Shown piece by piece: positions 18,993 through 27,771 of a stretch of DNA of 31,150 nucleotides (position 1 is its first letter; every line of letters starts with the position of its first letter). Under the pieces are notes generated by a model. That model searched no databases and was not told the DNA's origin. It saw only the letters and a program-made list of their open reading frames with translations. This stretch comes from a virus. The stretch covers positions 1 to 31,150 of IMG/VR virus record IMGVR_UViG_3300037516_000118. One strand, 5' to 3'. A program made the position numbers and the translations under genes.

Positions 18993-20290
18993 GATTATTA
19001 GTAAAGCAGGAACACGCAACTTACTATCTAAACGATAGGACAACTGAAGAAGTTTTATATGGAGGCGCTGCGGGTGGTGGTAAATCCGCTTTCGGTTGCC
19101 TTTGGCTTATATCTATGTGCCAAAAATACGCAGGGACAAGGTGGCTAATGGGTAGGGCTAAACTAAAAACATTAAAAGAAACTACACTAAACACTTTCTT
19201 TGAACTATCAGCTGCTTTGAATATTGGAGCTGAATACAACTACAATGCACAATCTAATATTATCTATTTTAATAACGGCAGTGAAATAATACTCAAAGAT
19301 TTATTCCTATATCCTTCAGACCCTAACTATGATAGTTTAGGTTCACTTGAGATTACGGGAGCTTTCATTGATGAATGTAATCAGGTAGTATATAAAGCAT
19401 GGCAGATTGTTAAGTCTAGGATTAGATACAAGCTAAACGAATATGATTTAATGCCAAAGATTTTAGGCACATGTAACCCTGCAAAGAATTGGACGTATAA
19501 GGAGTTCTATTCCCCTGATAAGAATAATACCTTACTACCTTACAGAAAGTTTATACAAGCCCTCCCAAAGGATAACCCTCACTTGCACCCATCTTACTTA
19601 AAATCGTTATTACAGTTAGATAAGAATAGCAAGCAAAGATTGTACTACGGCAATTGGGAGTATGACGATGACCCTAGCACGCTTATAGACCAAGATAGTA
19701 TTATAGACTATTTTAACCCTATTCACATTAAACGTGAAGGACAAAAGTACATGACTATTGACGTTGCTCGTATGGGTAAAGATAAAACGGTTTTTAGAGT
19801 GTGGCATGGTTGGCTTGTCATTGATAGATTTGAGATTGCTAAAAGTGGTTTAGATGTGGTCCTGGAAAAACTATATGAACTACAAAGAAAACACGGTATA
19901 AGCTCAAGTAATGTGATAGCAGATGAGGATGGAGTCGGGGGTGGTTTAATAGATTTCACTAAGCCAAAGATAAACGGGTTTGTAAATAATAGTAAAGCAT
20001 TGAACGGAGAAAACTACGATAATCTAAAAAGCCAATGTTCAATATTAATGGCTAAAAAAATAGTATTAAAAGAAGTAGGTGAGATTTGCAATGATGGAAA
20101 TGTACGTGATATTACAAGTGAGGAAATGGAGCAAATTAAAATGAAGGATATAGATAAAGACGGGCGTTTGTCAATCATTCCAAAGGATAAAATTAAAGAA
20201 ATGATAGGGCGTTCACCTGATGAGTGGGATAGTATAATGATGAGATACTGGTTTGAGATTAAACCAATCGGTAATTACGGTATTCGATAG
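18989..20290 (+). CDS. terL: Large terminase subunit (TTG start)
   Basis: The 433-residue DNA-packaging motor has an N-terminal ATPase with Walker A GGAAGGGKS (25-33), Walker B ending F-I-D-E-C-N (D128, E129) and a C-terminal RNase H-like nuclease with D258 in TIDVARMGKDKT, D312/D314 in A-D-E-D-G-V-G-G-G, and a third acidic motif near D-E-W-D-S. It cuts and pumps DNA into the prohead. The start is TTG at 18989, overlapping the previous stop (TTGA), which fits translation by coupling. The tail module follows directly; the portal is far away at 1096. Confidence 0.95.
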   Translation: MRLLVKQEHATYYLNDRTTEEVLYGGAAGGGKSAFGCLWLISMCQKYAGTRWLMGRAKLKTLKETTLNTFFELSAALNIGAEYNYNAQSNIIYFNNGSEIILKDLFLYPSDPNYDSLGSLEITGAFIDECNQVVYKAWQIVKSRIRYKLNEYDLMPKILGTCNPAKNWTYKEFYSPDKNNTLLPYRKFIQALPKDNPHLHPSYLKSLLQLDKNSKQRLYYGNWEYDDDPSTLIDQDSIIDYFNPIHIKREGQKYMTIDVARMGKDKTVFRVWHGWLVIDRFEIAKSGLDVVLEKLYELQRKHGISSSNVIADEDGVGGGLIDFTKPKINGFVNNSKALNGENYDNLKSQCSILMAKKIVLKEVGEICNDGNVRDITSEEMEQIKMKDIDKDGRLSIIPKDKIKEMIGRSPDEWDSIMMRYWFEIKPIGNYGIR

Positions 20291-20292
20291 GG

Positions 20293-20329
20293 GGGTACAA
20301 AAGTTAAATTAATTAGTTTATAAGTATGA
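20293..20329 (+). promoter_or_regulatory. Late start element, copy B
   Basis: GGGTACAAAAGT (20293-20304) and AGTTTATAAGTATGA (20315-20329) match copy A (738-774) with only a few changes in the spacer. The ATG at 20326 is at the same position in the motif. It is inferred to be a phage late promoter for the tail module. Confidence 0.6.
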
Positions 20330-21012
20330 AGTTAGAAGTTATAAGAGCAACAAACGTAAATGAAATTAGTCTAGGAGCTTATCAAAAGTTTCAAGAGGTT
20401 TGCGCCACTTCAAATGATGAAGAGTTTATCAGTATGAAAATGATTGAGATATTCTGTGGCATTGATTTAAAAGATGTTGTTAAAATTAAGCTTAGTTCAG
20501 TAGCTGAAATGATAACGCATTTTTCAAAGTTATTCTCTACTAAAAATGAGTTTACGCACAGGTTTAAAATAGGGACTCAAGAGTTCGGATTTATACCGAG
20601 TATTGAGGATATTAGTATGGGTGAGTACATTGATATTGTTAAGTATAGTTCAAGTTGGGAGGATATGCATAAGGCAATGGCTGCTATGTATAGACCAATT
20701 ATAAAAACTAAAGGTAACGCATACGAGATTCAGGAGTATTCAGGGACTGTAAACTATGCAGACGTAATGAAGTTTGCGCCTTGTGGTATTGCAATTGCAG
20801 CAAGTGTTTTTTTTTGGACTTTAGGAAACGAATTAATAAAGGCTATCCCACACTTTTTGGAGAAGAAGATGAGCAAGCAGATGAAAACGACTTTAGCGAG
20901 TCAACTCAATTTAGTAAACGATGGGGATGGTATCAATCAATTTATGCAATCGCTAAGGGAAACTTGGAGCGATTCGATGCAGTTACCGAACTTCCACTTC
21001 ATCAATGCTTAA
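20326..21012 (+). CDS. Tail assembly chaperone-like protein (zero-frame form)
   Basis: The 228-residue protein is probably the short (G-type) tail assembly chaperone. Segments F-G-F-I-P-S-I-E-D-I-S-M-G-E-Y-I-D-I (residues 89-106) and H-K-A-M-A-A-M-Y-R-P-I, then a hydrophobic stretch (C-G-I-A-I-A-A-S-V-F-F-W-T-L) match a family found before tail genes in Bacteroidota phages. The hydrophobic stretch is encoded by a run of nine T. From there a second frame (-1) is open to 21080 and also looks like real coding. Chaperones of this kind bind the tape measure during tail assembly. The family link is from recollection and moderately sure. Confidence 0.65.
   Translation: MKLEVIRATNVNEISLGAYQKFQEVCATSNDEEFISMKMIEIFCGIDLKDVVKIKLSSVAEMITHFSKLFSTKNEFTHRFKIGTQEFGFIPSIEDISMGEYIDIVKYSSSWEDMHKAMAAMYRPIIKTKGNAYEIQEYSGTVNYADVMKFAPCGIAIAASVFFWTLGNELIKAIPHFLEKKMSKQMKTTLASQLNLVNDGDGINQFMQSLRETWSDSMQLPNFHFINA
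20807..20815 (+). promoter_or_regulatory. T9 slippery site, probable -1 frameshift
   Basis: The zero frame reads GTT-TTT-TTT-TGG across nine T (20807-20815), containing the canonical T-TTT-TTT heptamer (20808-20814). A -1 slip joins residues 1-163 to an 88-residue extension ending at 21080. Slippage could occur in translation or in transcription. A missing T in the assembly is the competing explanation. Confidence 0.6.
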
Positions 21013-21080
21013 CATATTTAACATTTGAAAAACAAAAACTAGCCGTTGAGGTGGCACAAATAAAAAGACAAAATAGATGA
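20814..21080 (+). CDS. -1 frame extension of the tail assembly chaperone
   Basis: Read in the -1 frame from the T9 site, this segment gives 88 residues: an acidic linker (G-E-E-D-E-Q-A-D-E-N-D-F) and a folded-looking end (FSKRWGWYQSIYAIAKG...LPLHQCLTYLTFEKQKL) that resembles chaperone C-termini in related phages. Its stop overlaps the next start by 4 bp (ATGA at 21077), the usual coupling in this genome, while the zero-frame stop at 21012 leaves a 64-bp gap. That favours real translation of the 251-residue fusion. It is not expected to start by itself. Confidence 0.6.
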   Translation: MDFRKRINKGYPTLFGEEDEQADENDFSESTQFSKRWGWYQSIYAIAKGNLERFDAVTELPLHQCLTYLTFEKQKLAVEVAQIKRQNR

Positions 21081-21532
21081 GCGGATATTATACTTTAATC
21101 GATACTTTAAAACAATTACTAATAGATTCACCTTTTGTAAATCAAGTTACTGAAGGGGATTTGTACGATGTAGATTTATCTAAACAAACTATTTTCCCTT
21201 TAAGCCACATAATAGTTAATAACGTTTCTATACTTCCAAATGTTTTAAAAGCTAACATTAGCATAGTTGCTATGGATATTGTAGATATTTCAAAAGAAGA
21301 GCCTACGGATATGTTTAAAGATAATAACAATAGGCAGGATGTTTTAAACACTCAACTTATAATGCTTTCTAGAATAGTTGCACAACTAACTAATGGAGAA
21401 ACTTTTAAAGACAATTACCAATTAGAGGGTGAGCCAAGTTGTGAGCCGTTTACGGATAGATTTGAAAACTTACTAGCAGGTTGGACTATGACCTTTGATG
21501 TATTAATTCCTAACGAGATGAGTTCATGTTAG
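21077..21532 (+). CDS. Probable tail completion/terminator-type protein
   Basis: This 151-residue alpha/beta protein (Y-T-L-I-D-T-L-K-Q-L-L; P-L-S-H-I-I-V-N-N-V; C-terminal T-M-T-F-D-V-L-I-P-N) fits the size and layout of tail-terminator proteins that cap the tube end next to the neck. It lies between the chaperone-like gene and another completion-like gene. The assignment is based on fold-like pattern and position. Confidence 0.55.
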   Translation: MSGYYTLIDTLKQLLIDSPFVNQVTEGDLYDVDLSKQTIFPLSHIIVNNVSILPNVLKANISIVAMDIVDISKEEPTDMFKDNNNRQDVLNTQLIMLSRIVAQLTNGETFKDNYQLEGEPSCEPFTDRFENLLAGWTMTFDVLIPNEMSSC

Positions 21533-22041
21533 ATAAATCCGAAGTTCAAAAACAGTTAGATAAGTTTAAAGACTACGTAATTAGTGAAAGCCGTAAGAAC
21601 TTAACTAGACTAAAAAAGAATAGCAGTAAGAAGTTATACAATTCTTTAAGGGGTGAGGCTAAAGCTATGCCTAATTCATTTAGTATGGACTTCTTTATGG
21701 AGGATTACGGACACTTTCAGGACAAAGGAGTTAGTGGTATAGAAAAGAAATATGATACGCCTTACAATTATACAACTAAGATGCCACCGCCAAGAGCATT
21801 AGATAAATGGATTGTAAGAAGAGGAATTGCGCCACGTGGAAAGAATGGCAAGTTTATTTCTAGACAAGGTTTAAAATTTGCTATTGCTAGGTCTATATTT
21901 AAGAACGGTATTAAACCGAGTTTATTTTTTACGAAACCTTTTGAAGCTGCTTATAAGAAACTACCATCTGAATTAGTAGATAAGTTTGGTTTGGATGCTT
22001 TAGAATTATTTGATATGACAATACAACAACCTAAGATATGA
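21526..22041 (+). CDS. Probable neck/tail completion protein (HK97 gp10-like)
   Basis: The 171-residue basic protein begins with a long helix and has G-H-F-Q-D-K-G-V-S-G (about residues 64-73), P-P-P-R-A-L-D-K-W-I-V-R-R-G and a late F-F-T-K-P-F-E-A-A motif. This resembles HK97 gp10-like or minor tail completion proteins. It overlaps the previous gene by 7 bp and the next by 4 bp. Confidence 0.55.
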   Translation: MLDKSEVQKQLDKFKDYVISESRKNLTRLKKNSSKKLYNSLRGEAKAMPNSFSMDFFMEDYGHFQDKGVSGIEKKYDTPYNYTTKMPPPRALDKWIVRRGIAPRGKNGKFISRQGLKFAIARSIFKNGIKPSLFFTKPFEAAYKKLPSELVDKFGLDALELFDMTIQQPKI

Positions 22042-23096
22042 GTAATAGAATATTTGCACGAAGCCCTTACATCATTACAATTAATGAAACGGGGCAAACG
22101 AGTAGTAAGATTGATATATTTTTATGGAACGGTACGGGTTCTGCACCCACTTCACCAACTTATACGCTAAGTAAAGCTATACCGAGCAGTACAGCACCCT
22201 CAACTTACTACGATGTTTCACCTTATATTCGTGAATATATAAACTTTAATTTACGTCCTATAAATTACAATACTACGGGTACTACTTTAGGGTCAACTGC
22301 TTACTGTAATGTAAAAATAAAACGGTATAAAAATACGGGAACATTACTAGACACTACCACTTACTATGCTTTTGATGGCTATGCTGAATATTCAGACGGA
22401 TATAACTACGATAGAGGGCAATATTTGTTAGATGAAGGCACTTATTACTACCATTACGATAGTGATTCAACTTATATAACTACTAAAGCGGGGGATTTAA
22501 CATTAGAAGTTACTGCGGGTCAGAAGATAGTGTGGACAAATTTAGTTACAAATGCAGCTTATACGGCTACATTCCCTTCAAGTGGTATGAAAACTTGCCC
22601 TAGAGTATATGGCTTGTATTGGTCATCTGGTAATAAGTTAGAGATAAAAACAAGTGCTGATGCCGTGTTAAGAACATATACTTTCATGCCTAGAGAAGAG
22701 TGTAAATATCAAGTTTTACCTATTGACTTTGTGAATAAATATGGAGCATGGCAACGGGAATTTTTATTCAAGGCTTCAAATGATAGTTTTAACATGACTA
22801 ATCAGGAGTTTAATCTTATGAACAGTTCAATAACATCTTTTAAAGAATTTGAAGGACAAAAGAAAACTTTTAATGCTAACGGTAAGGATTCAATTAAATG
22901 CAATACAGGATGGGTTAAAGAGTCGTTTAAAGAAACTATCAAAGAGATTATGTTAAGCGAAAAAATAATACTTAACGATTTACCCGTAACGATTAAGACT
23001 AAACAAACTGAATTATTTAAATCTATAAATACAAAAAATATTAATTATTCTTTAGAGTTCGATTATTCATTTGATACTATCATGTCTATTATATGA
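22038..23096 (+). CDS. Tail structural protein
   Basis: The 352-residue beta-rich protein has an N-terminus (R-S-P-Y-I-I-T-I-N-E-T-G-Q) and organisation familiar from tail/baseplate genes of Bacteroidota phages, with Y-D-V-S-P-Y-I-R-E-Y-I in the first third and C-terminal Y-S-L-E-F-D-Y-S-F-D. A distal tail or baseplate component is inferred. It overlaps both neighbours by 4 bp. Confidence 0.6.
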   Translation: MSNRIFARSPYIITINETGQTSSKIDIFLWNGTGSAPTSPTYTLSKAIPSSTAPSTYYDVSPYIREYINFNLRPINYNTTGTTLGSTAYCNVKIKRYKNTGTLLDTTTYYAFDGYAEYSDGYNYDRGQYLLDEGTYYYHYDSDSTYITTKAGDLTLEVTAGQKIVWTNLVTNAAYTATFPSSGMKTCPRVYGLYWSSGNKLEIKTSADAVLRTYTFMPREECKYQVLPIDFVNKYGAWQREFLFKASNDSFNMTNQEFNLMNSSITSFKEFEGQKKTFNANGKDSIKCNTGWVKESFKETIKEIMLSEKIILNDLPVTIKTKQTELFKSINTKNINYSLEFDYSFDTIMSII

Positions 23097-25471
23097 AAAG
23101 ATTTGTACAGATATATATTGAGGGGGTTCCTGATAGTAACGATTACAGTAAGATTGAATTATTTGACGAACAAGCTATTGACTTGTCTATGTCGGTGCAG
23201 AATATTGCTGATATATCAAAGACATTCACAGATTTCACTAAGTCGTTTACCGTTCCTGCTTCACCAATAAATAACGCTATATTTAAACACTTTTACAATA
23301 GTGACGTAGATACAACTTTACAGCATGGAGTAAAAAGAAACGCTTATATAGAAATAGAACAAACGCCGTTTAGAAGTGGAAGGATTCAAATAGAAGATTC
23401 AAGCGTAGTAAACGGAAAAGTGTCAAGCTATACGATTACATTCTATGGTAATTTAACGAGCTTAAAAGATATGTTTGGCGTCTTAAAATTAAAGGATTTA
23501 GACTATTCAGATTTTACAAGCCCGTTTACAGGTGACGAGGTTAAGGATAGGATTTCTTTAGATGCTACGGATTATGATATACGTTACCCTTTGATAAGTT
23601 CAAATAGATTGTGGAGCTATGGAGATTCAACGGCAACGGATATAAACACAACTTCGGGTCACATAGCATATAACGAGTTATTCCCTGCAATAAAAGTAAT
23701 ACGAATATTTGATGCTATCGAGTCAATGTTTGGTGTTAATTTTAGCGGTATATTTTTAGGCAATAAGAAGTTTACAAATTGCTTTTTATATTGTAAGAAT
23801 AAAGATGTGAATAGTAATTTTACTCAATCTAAAAAGTTTGATATAATTAGTACGTATTCAGATTATACAACTGGAGGTCATATTACAGGTGATTTTACTA
23901 CTGATATAATTAATTTAAAATATTATGATTTAGGAGCTTTAAGTGCTGTTGATATTTCTTTTTGGGAGATGACAATAAAAATATTTGATTCATCAGATAT
24001 TACAGCTCTTCTTATAGTTGATACTTATATTGATGGTATATTATATTGCACACAAGAAGGTTATGCTACAAATGGTAATATTTTTGGATTTGTTTCTATA
24101 GATAATGATACCGCTTTAAATAGTAATATTTATTGTGTTGTTCGTTCCGATAAAACAGTTACTTTTAATTCTTATTATTTATTTGAAGGTAATTTTATAA
24201 ATTCTTTAGGGGGTGCATATACTATTGTAAATACTTATTTTTATTGTTCAACACAAACACTTTCAGGTAATACGGATATTAATAGTGTAATGCCTGACAT
24301 AACAATAGCTGATTTCTTTAGCGGTGTGTTAAAAGAGTTTAATTTAACTTGCTATGCTTTAGCTTTAGATACCTTTCAAATTGAGCCTTTAGAGGACTGG
24401 TATAATAAAGGGCTTATTCGTGATATAACAACTTACACAACTACTGAAAGCATAATTATAGAACGTATTAAGTTGTTTAAAACTATATCGTTCACTCACG
24501 CGGATTCTGAAAGTTTCTTAAATAAAAAATACTTTGAGTTAAACTCTTTGAAGTATGGAGATGTGAAAACGGCTACCACTTTTGATGGTGCAGACTTTGC
24601 TATTACCGTTCCTTTTGAAAATCTAATAATGCAGAAATTTACGGGTACAGATTTGCAAGTTGGATATTGCTTAACAAAAGAACCTGATTATAAACCTTAC
24701 ATACCTAAGCCTATTTTGCTTTATATGTATGATAAGCAGAATTGTAGTTTTAAGTTTAACAACGGGATTACCACAACAACGGTTTCAACTTATATGCCGT
24801 TCGGTCAAGATATGAAATTGTCGGGAGTTAATTATTCTTTGAATTTTGGTAATGATAATTCTAGTTTACTATTAACACCTATTGAAAACTCACTTTACAA
24901 AGTATATTACGAGCCTTACTTATTAAACTTATTCAATAATAAAAATAGGTTAACAAAAGTAAAATGTGTATTTCCGTTGTCATTAATTACTAAGCTAAAA
25001 TTAAATGACCGTTTAATAATACGAGATAAGCGTTATATAATTAACGAGATTAAAAGTGATATTACAAAGGGCATTGTTAACTTAGTATTATTGAACGATT
25101 TTAGGAGTGTAAGAAGTAAAACGTGGAGCGGTGGTAAACCTTTTAAAACAGATTATTTGGGGGGTGATATTCATGTAGGAGTATTAATGAAAACGGAAAC
25201 TAAAAGCTGCGTATTAACGTCAACTACTCCTGGTGTTACGTTTTCAGAATCTACAATTTACACTGATACTGATGTAATCGTTACTATTCCTGCGGTTACT
25301 GCTAACTACTTTAATTTAATAGGTGAGGATAGTAGCAAATTAATTGATGAAACACACGTTAATCTAAGGTCTGAATTGGGTGATAGTCAAGTAATATCAA
25401 TAGACTTGCTTTATACGTACAACGATGATACAACTGAAACAATATCCATCCCTGTAATACAAACGAAATGA
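23093..25471 (+). CDS. Large tail/baseplate structural protein
   Basis: The 792-residue protein has an N-terminal domain with T-D-F-T-K-S-F-T-V-P-A-S-P-I-N-N-A-I-F-K (about residues 48-67), a signature of large tail proteins in Bacteroidota phages, and a long beta-rich remainder ending in an Ig-like region (T-S-T-T-P-G-V-T-F-S-E). Size and position before the tape measure suggest a tail-tip or baseplate hub protein. It overlaps the small gene at 25468 by 4 bp. Confidence 0.65.
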   Translation: MKRFVQIYIEGVPDSNDYSKIELFDEQAIDLSMSVQNIADISKTFTDFTKSFTVPASPINNAIFKHFYNSDVDTTLQHGVKRNAYIEIEQTPFRSGRIQIEDSSVVNGKVSSYTITFYGNLTSLKDMFGVLKLKDLDYSDFTSPFTGDEVKDRISLDATDYDIRYPLISSNRLWSYGDSTATDINTTSGHIAYNELFPAIKVIRIFDAIESMFGVNFSGIFLGNKKFTNCFLYCKNKDVNSNFTQSKKFDIISTYSDYTTGGHITGDFTTDIINLKYYDLGALSAVDISFWEMTIKIFDSSDITALLIVDTYIDGILYCTQEGYATNGNIFGFVSIDNDTALNSNIYCVVRSDKTVTFNSYYLFEGNFINSLGGAYTIVNTYFYCSTQTLSGNTDINSVMPDITIADFFSGVLKEFNLTCYALALDTFQIEPLEDWYNKGLIRDITTYTTTESIIIERIKLFKTISFTHADSESFLNKKYFELNSLKYGDVKTATTFDGADFAITVPFENLIMQKFTGTDLQVGYCLTKEPDYKPYIPKPILLYMYDKQNCSFKFNNGITTTTVSTYMPFGQDMKLSGVNYSLNFGNDNSSLLLTPIENSLYKVYYEPYLLNLFNNKNRLTKVKCVFPLSLITKLKLNDRLIIRDKRYIINEIKSDITKGIVNLVLLNDFRSVRSKTWSGGKPFKTDYLGGDIHVGVLMKTETKSCVLTSTTPGVTFSESTIYTDTDVIVTIPAVTANYFNLIGEDSSKLIDETHVNLRSELGDSQVISIDLLYTYNDDTTETISIPVIQTK

Positions 25472-25617
25472 TACAAAAAATAATAGAACTACTAGCAATT
25501 GATGAATTTTACGGACAAAGTGAATTGATTGATATTGCAAAAGGAAAGTATAAGATACAGAATACAATAGTCGATAAGTATAAACAAAAGAAACGTATTA
25601 GAAATGGCAGAAAGTAA
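25468..25617 (+). CDS. Small hypothetical protein before the tape measure (49 aa)
   Basis: ATG at 25468 overlaps the previous stop by 4 bp (ATGA); the TAA at 25615-25617 overlaps the tape-measure start by 14 bp. The product is a short helical protein with a basic end (Y-K-Q-K-K-R-I-R-N-G-R-K). Position directly before the tape measure would suit a small assembly factor; that is inference. Confidence 0.62.
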   Translation: MIQKIIELLAIDEFYGQSELIDIAKGKYKIQNTIVDKYKQKKRIRNGRK

Positions 25618-27760
25618 AGTAATTGACTTAGAAGTAAAAACAAACTTAGGCAGTTTAAAGTCACAATTACGGGAAGCGCAAGCGGAGGTTGCTAAGATGT
25701 CGGAAAAGTTTGGAGCGGCTTCGATTGAGGCTTCCAATGCTGCAAAGGCTGCTGGTATTCTTAAAGATAAAATTGGAGATGCTAAGGCGTTAACTGATGC
25801 GTTCAATCCTGATGCTAAGTTTAAATCTGTAACGGCTTCGATTAGTGGTGTAGCGGGTGGATTTGCTGCGTACGAAGGTGCAATGAATTTAGTAGGTGTT
25901 AAGTCTCAAGAGGTAGAAGCAGCATTGTTGAAAGTTCAAAGTGCTATGGCTATTTCACAAGGTTTGCAATCTGTTGGAGAAAGTATAGACAGTTTTAAGC
26001 AATTAGGGGCAGTAATTAAATCTACTTCTATTTTTCAAGGTATATATAACTTTATACAAACGGGTAGTTTTAAAGCTGCTAAAGATACTACTAACGCAGT
26101 AATAGAGGAAACGGTAGCCACTAAGTTGCAAGGTTCTGCAATGGTAGTAACATCTACTAGCACGGGTATTGCAACGGTTGCTATGAAAGCTTTTAGAGCT
26201 GCAATGATAGCAACGGGAATAGGTGCGTTAATAGCGGGGCTTGTTATGGCGGTGCAGGCGTTAAGTTCATTTGGAGGTGAAACTGAATCTACTGAAGATA
26301 AGCAAAAAAGATTAGACGCTGCATTAGCCGCTACTAATAAAACCTTAGATGCTCAAAAATTAGCTTACGACCGAGCAGGTGATGCTTCAAAATTTGCAAA
26401 TGATAAACAGTTAATTGATGCTTTAAATGCGGGAGCAAGTGAAAAGGAATTAAACGCTATAAAATTAAAAGGTTCTAAAGATAGATTAGCTATTATAAAA
26501 GCTGAATACGATAAGACTAAAGAAAATGTGCTTACAATGTATTCTGATTCAAAAATTAGCGCAGCTCAAGTAAACGCATTATTAGTAGCTAGAAATCAAG
26601 CAGGTAAAAAATACGCTGATGAACTTATCAATCTTGAGATGTCTCAAGCTGAAGCTAAGAATGCAAGTATAAAGGCAGCACAAACAAAGCAAGATGAAGC
26701 TAATAAAAAGAATAGAGAAGCTAATAAAGCTCACAACGATAAGAAAAAAGCAGACGATGCAAAACACCTTGCAGATTCAGCTAAGGCAATAGAAGATAAT
26801 AGGATTGCTATACATAATAGCGAGGTTGGATTCTTTGAAGCTGAAATTGCATCTAATGATAAATTAAGTAAAAAAGCTTTTGAAGCACAAAAAGGATTAT
26901 TACTAGAAAATAGAGATTTTGCCCTAACAGAATTAAAATTAACTGAAGGACAAAAAGAAGCTATTAAGGCTAAATATATTGCAGACGATATACAGCTACA
27001 AAAAGACCATGACTTAGCCGTAAAAGAAGCCGCGCAAAAAGTAGATGAAGATATATATAAAAGTAAAAAAGGATTTATAGAGGGTGCAATAAGTGATGAT
27101 GAAAAAAACCTACAATTTAAAAAAGATTTATTATTAGTTGAAAGAGATTTTACATTATTAAATACTGAATTAACTGAAGGTGAAATTTTCGCTATTAAAC
27201 AAAAATATGCTAAGGACGTTGCTGATTTAGATAAAGCTGAAATTGTACAAAAACAAGAGGGACAAAAACAAAAGCTAGAAATGGCGGTTCGAGCGTTTAG
27301 TATATTACAAGATGCGACTACCCTATTCACTGCTAAAAACGATAAAGATGCACGTAATCAATTTAAAATAAACAAAGCTTTATCTTTAAGTTCTGCAATT
27401 GTTAACACGGCTTTAGGGGTTACAAGTGCTTTGAAGATGCCTATTGAACTATTCCCCGGGCAAAGATTTGTAGAAGCTGCTTTAGTAGGTGCTGCGGGTG
27501 GTGTTTCTATTGCTAAAATTGCAGGAACTCAATATGCTGCTGCAGGCGGTGGTGGTTCAGGTGGTGGTGGTGGTGGTAGTGGTGGTGGTGGTTCTACTCC
27601 TGCTGCTCCACAAAGCGCGCCCAACTTTAACTTAGTAGGTGCAACGGGTTTAAATCAATTAGATATGCTAGGCAAACCAATACAAGCGTTTGTTGTTGGC
27701 GGTGAAGTTACAACTTATCAAGAGTTAGAACGCAATAGGTTACGAAATGCAACTTTATAA
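25604..27760 (+). CDS. Tape measure protein
   Basis: The 718-residue, Ala/Lys/Glu-rich protein has coiled-coil segments at both ends of the middle region and a hydrophobic block (about residues 195-220, A-M-I-A-T-G-I-G-A-L-I-A-G-L-V), as usual for tape measures. It sets tail length and threads through the tube; at about 0.15 nm per residue the tail would be near 100 nm. Residues ~400-550 contain two diverged ~77-residue repeats (L-L-L-E-N-R-D-F-A-L-T-E and L-L-L-V-E-R-D-F-T-L-L-N). A GGT-repeat-encoded poly-Gly/Ser linker lies near residue 650. Confidence 0.88.
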   Translation: MAESKVIDLEVKTNLGSLKSQLREAQAEVAKMSEKFGAASIEASNAAKAAGILKDKIGDAKALTDAFNPDAKFKSVTASISGVAGGFAAYEGAMNLVGVKSQEVEAALLKVQSAMAISQGLQSVGESIDSFKQLGAVIKSTSIFQGIYNFIQTGSFKAAKDTTNAVIEETVATKLQGSAMVVTSTSTGIATVAMKAFRAAMIATGIGALIAGLVMAVQALSSFGGETESTEDKQKRLDAALAATNKTLDAQKLAYDRAGDASKFANDKQLIDALNAGASEKELNAIKLKGSKDRLAIIKAEYDKTKENVLTMYSDSKISAAQVNALLVARNQAGKKYADELINLEMSQAEAKNASIKAAQTKQDEANKKNREANKAHNDKKKADDAKHLADSAKAIEDNRIAIHNSEVGFFEAEIASNDKLSKKAFEAQKGLLLENRDFALTELKLTEGQKEAIKAKYIADDIQLQKDHDLAVKEAAQKVDEDIYKSKKGFIEGAISDDEKNLQFKKDLLLVERDFTLLNTELTEGEIFAIKQKYAKDVADLDKAEIVQKQEGQKQKLEMAVRAFSILQDATTLFTAKNDKDARNQFKINKALSLSSAIVNTALGVTSALKMPIELFPGQRFVEAALVGAAGGVSIAKIAGTQYAAAGGGGSGGGGGGSGGGGSTPAAPQSAPNFNLVGATGLNQLDMLGKPIQAFVVGGEVTTYQELERNRLRNATL

Positions 27761-27771
27761 ATTATATAGAT

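Noticed and set aside
26731-27330. Long minus-strand open frame (199 codons) opposite the tape measure
   Set aside because: It is a reflection of the Lys/Glu-rich codons of the tape measure; the product is a Ser/Cys/Phe-rich low-complexity string, with no promoter and no minus-strand neighbours.
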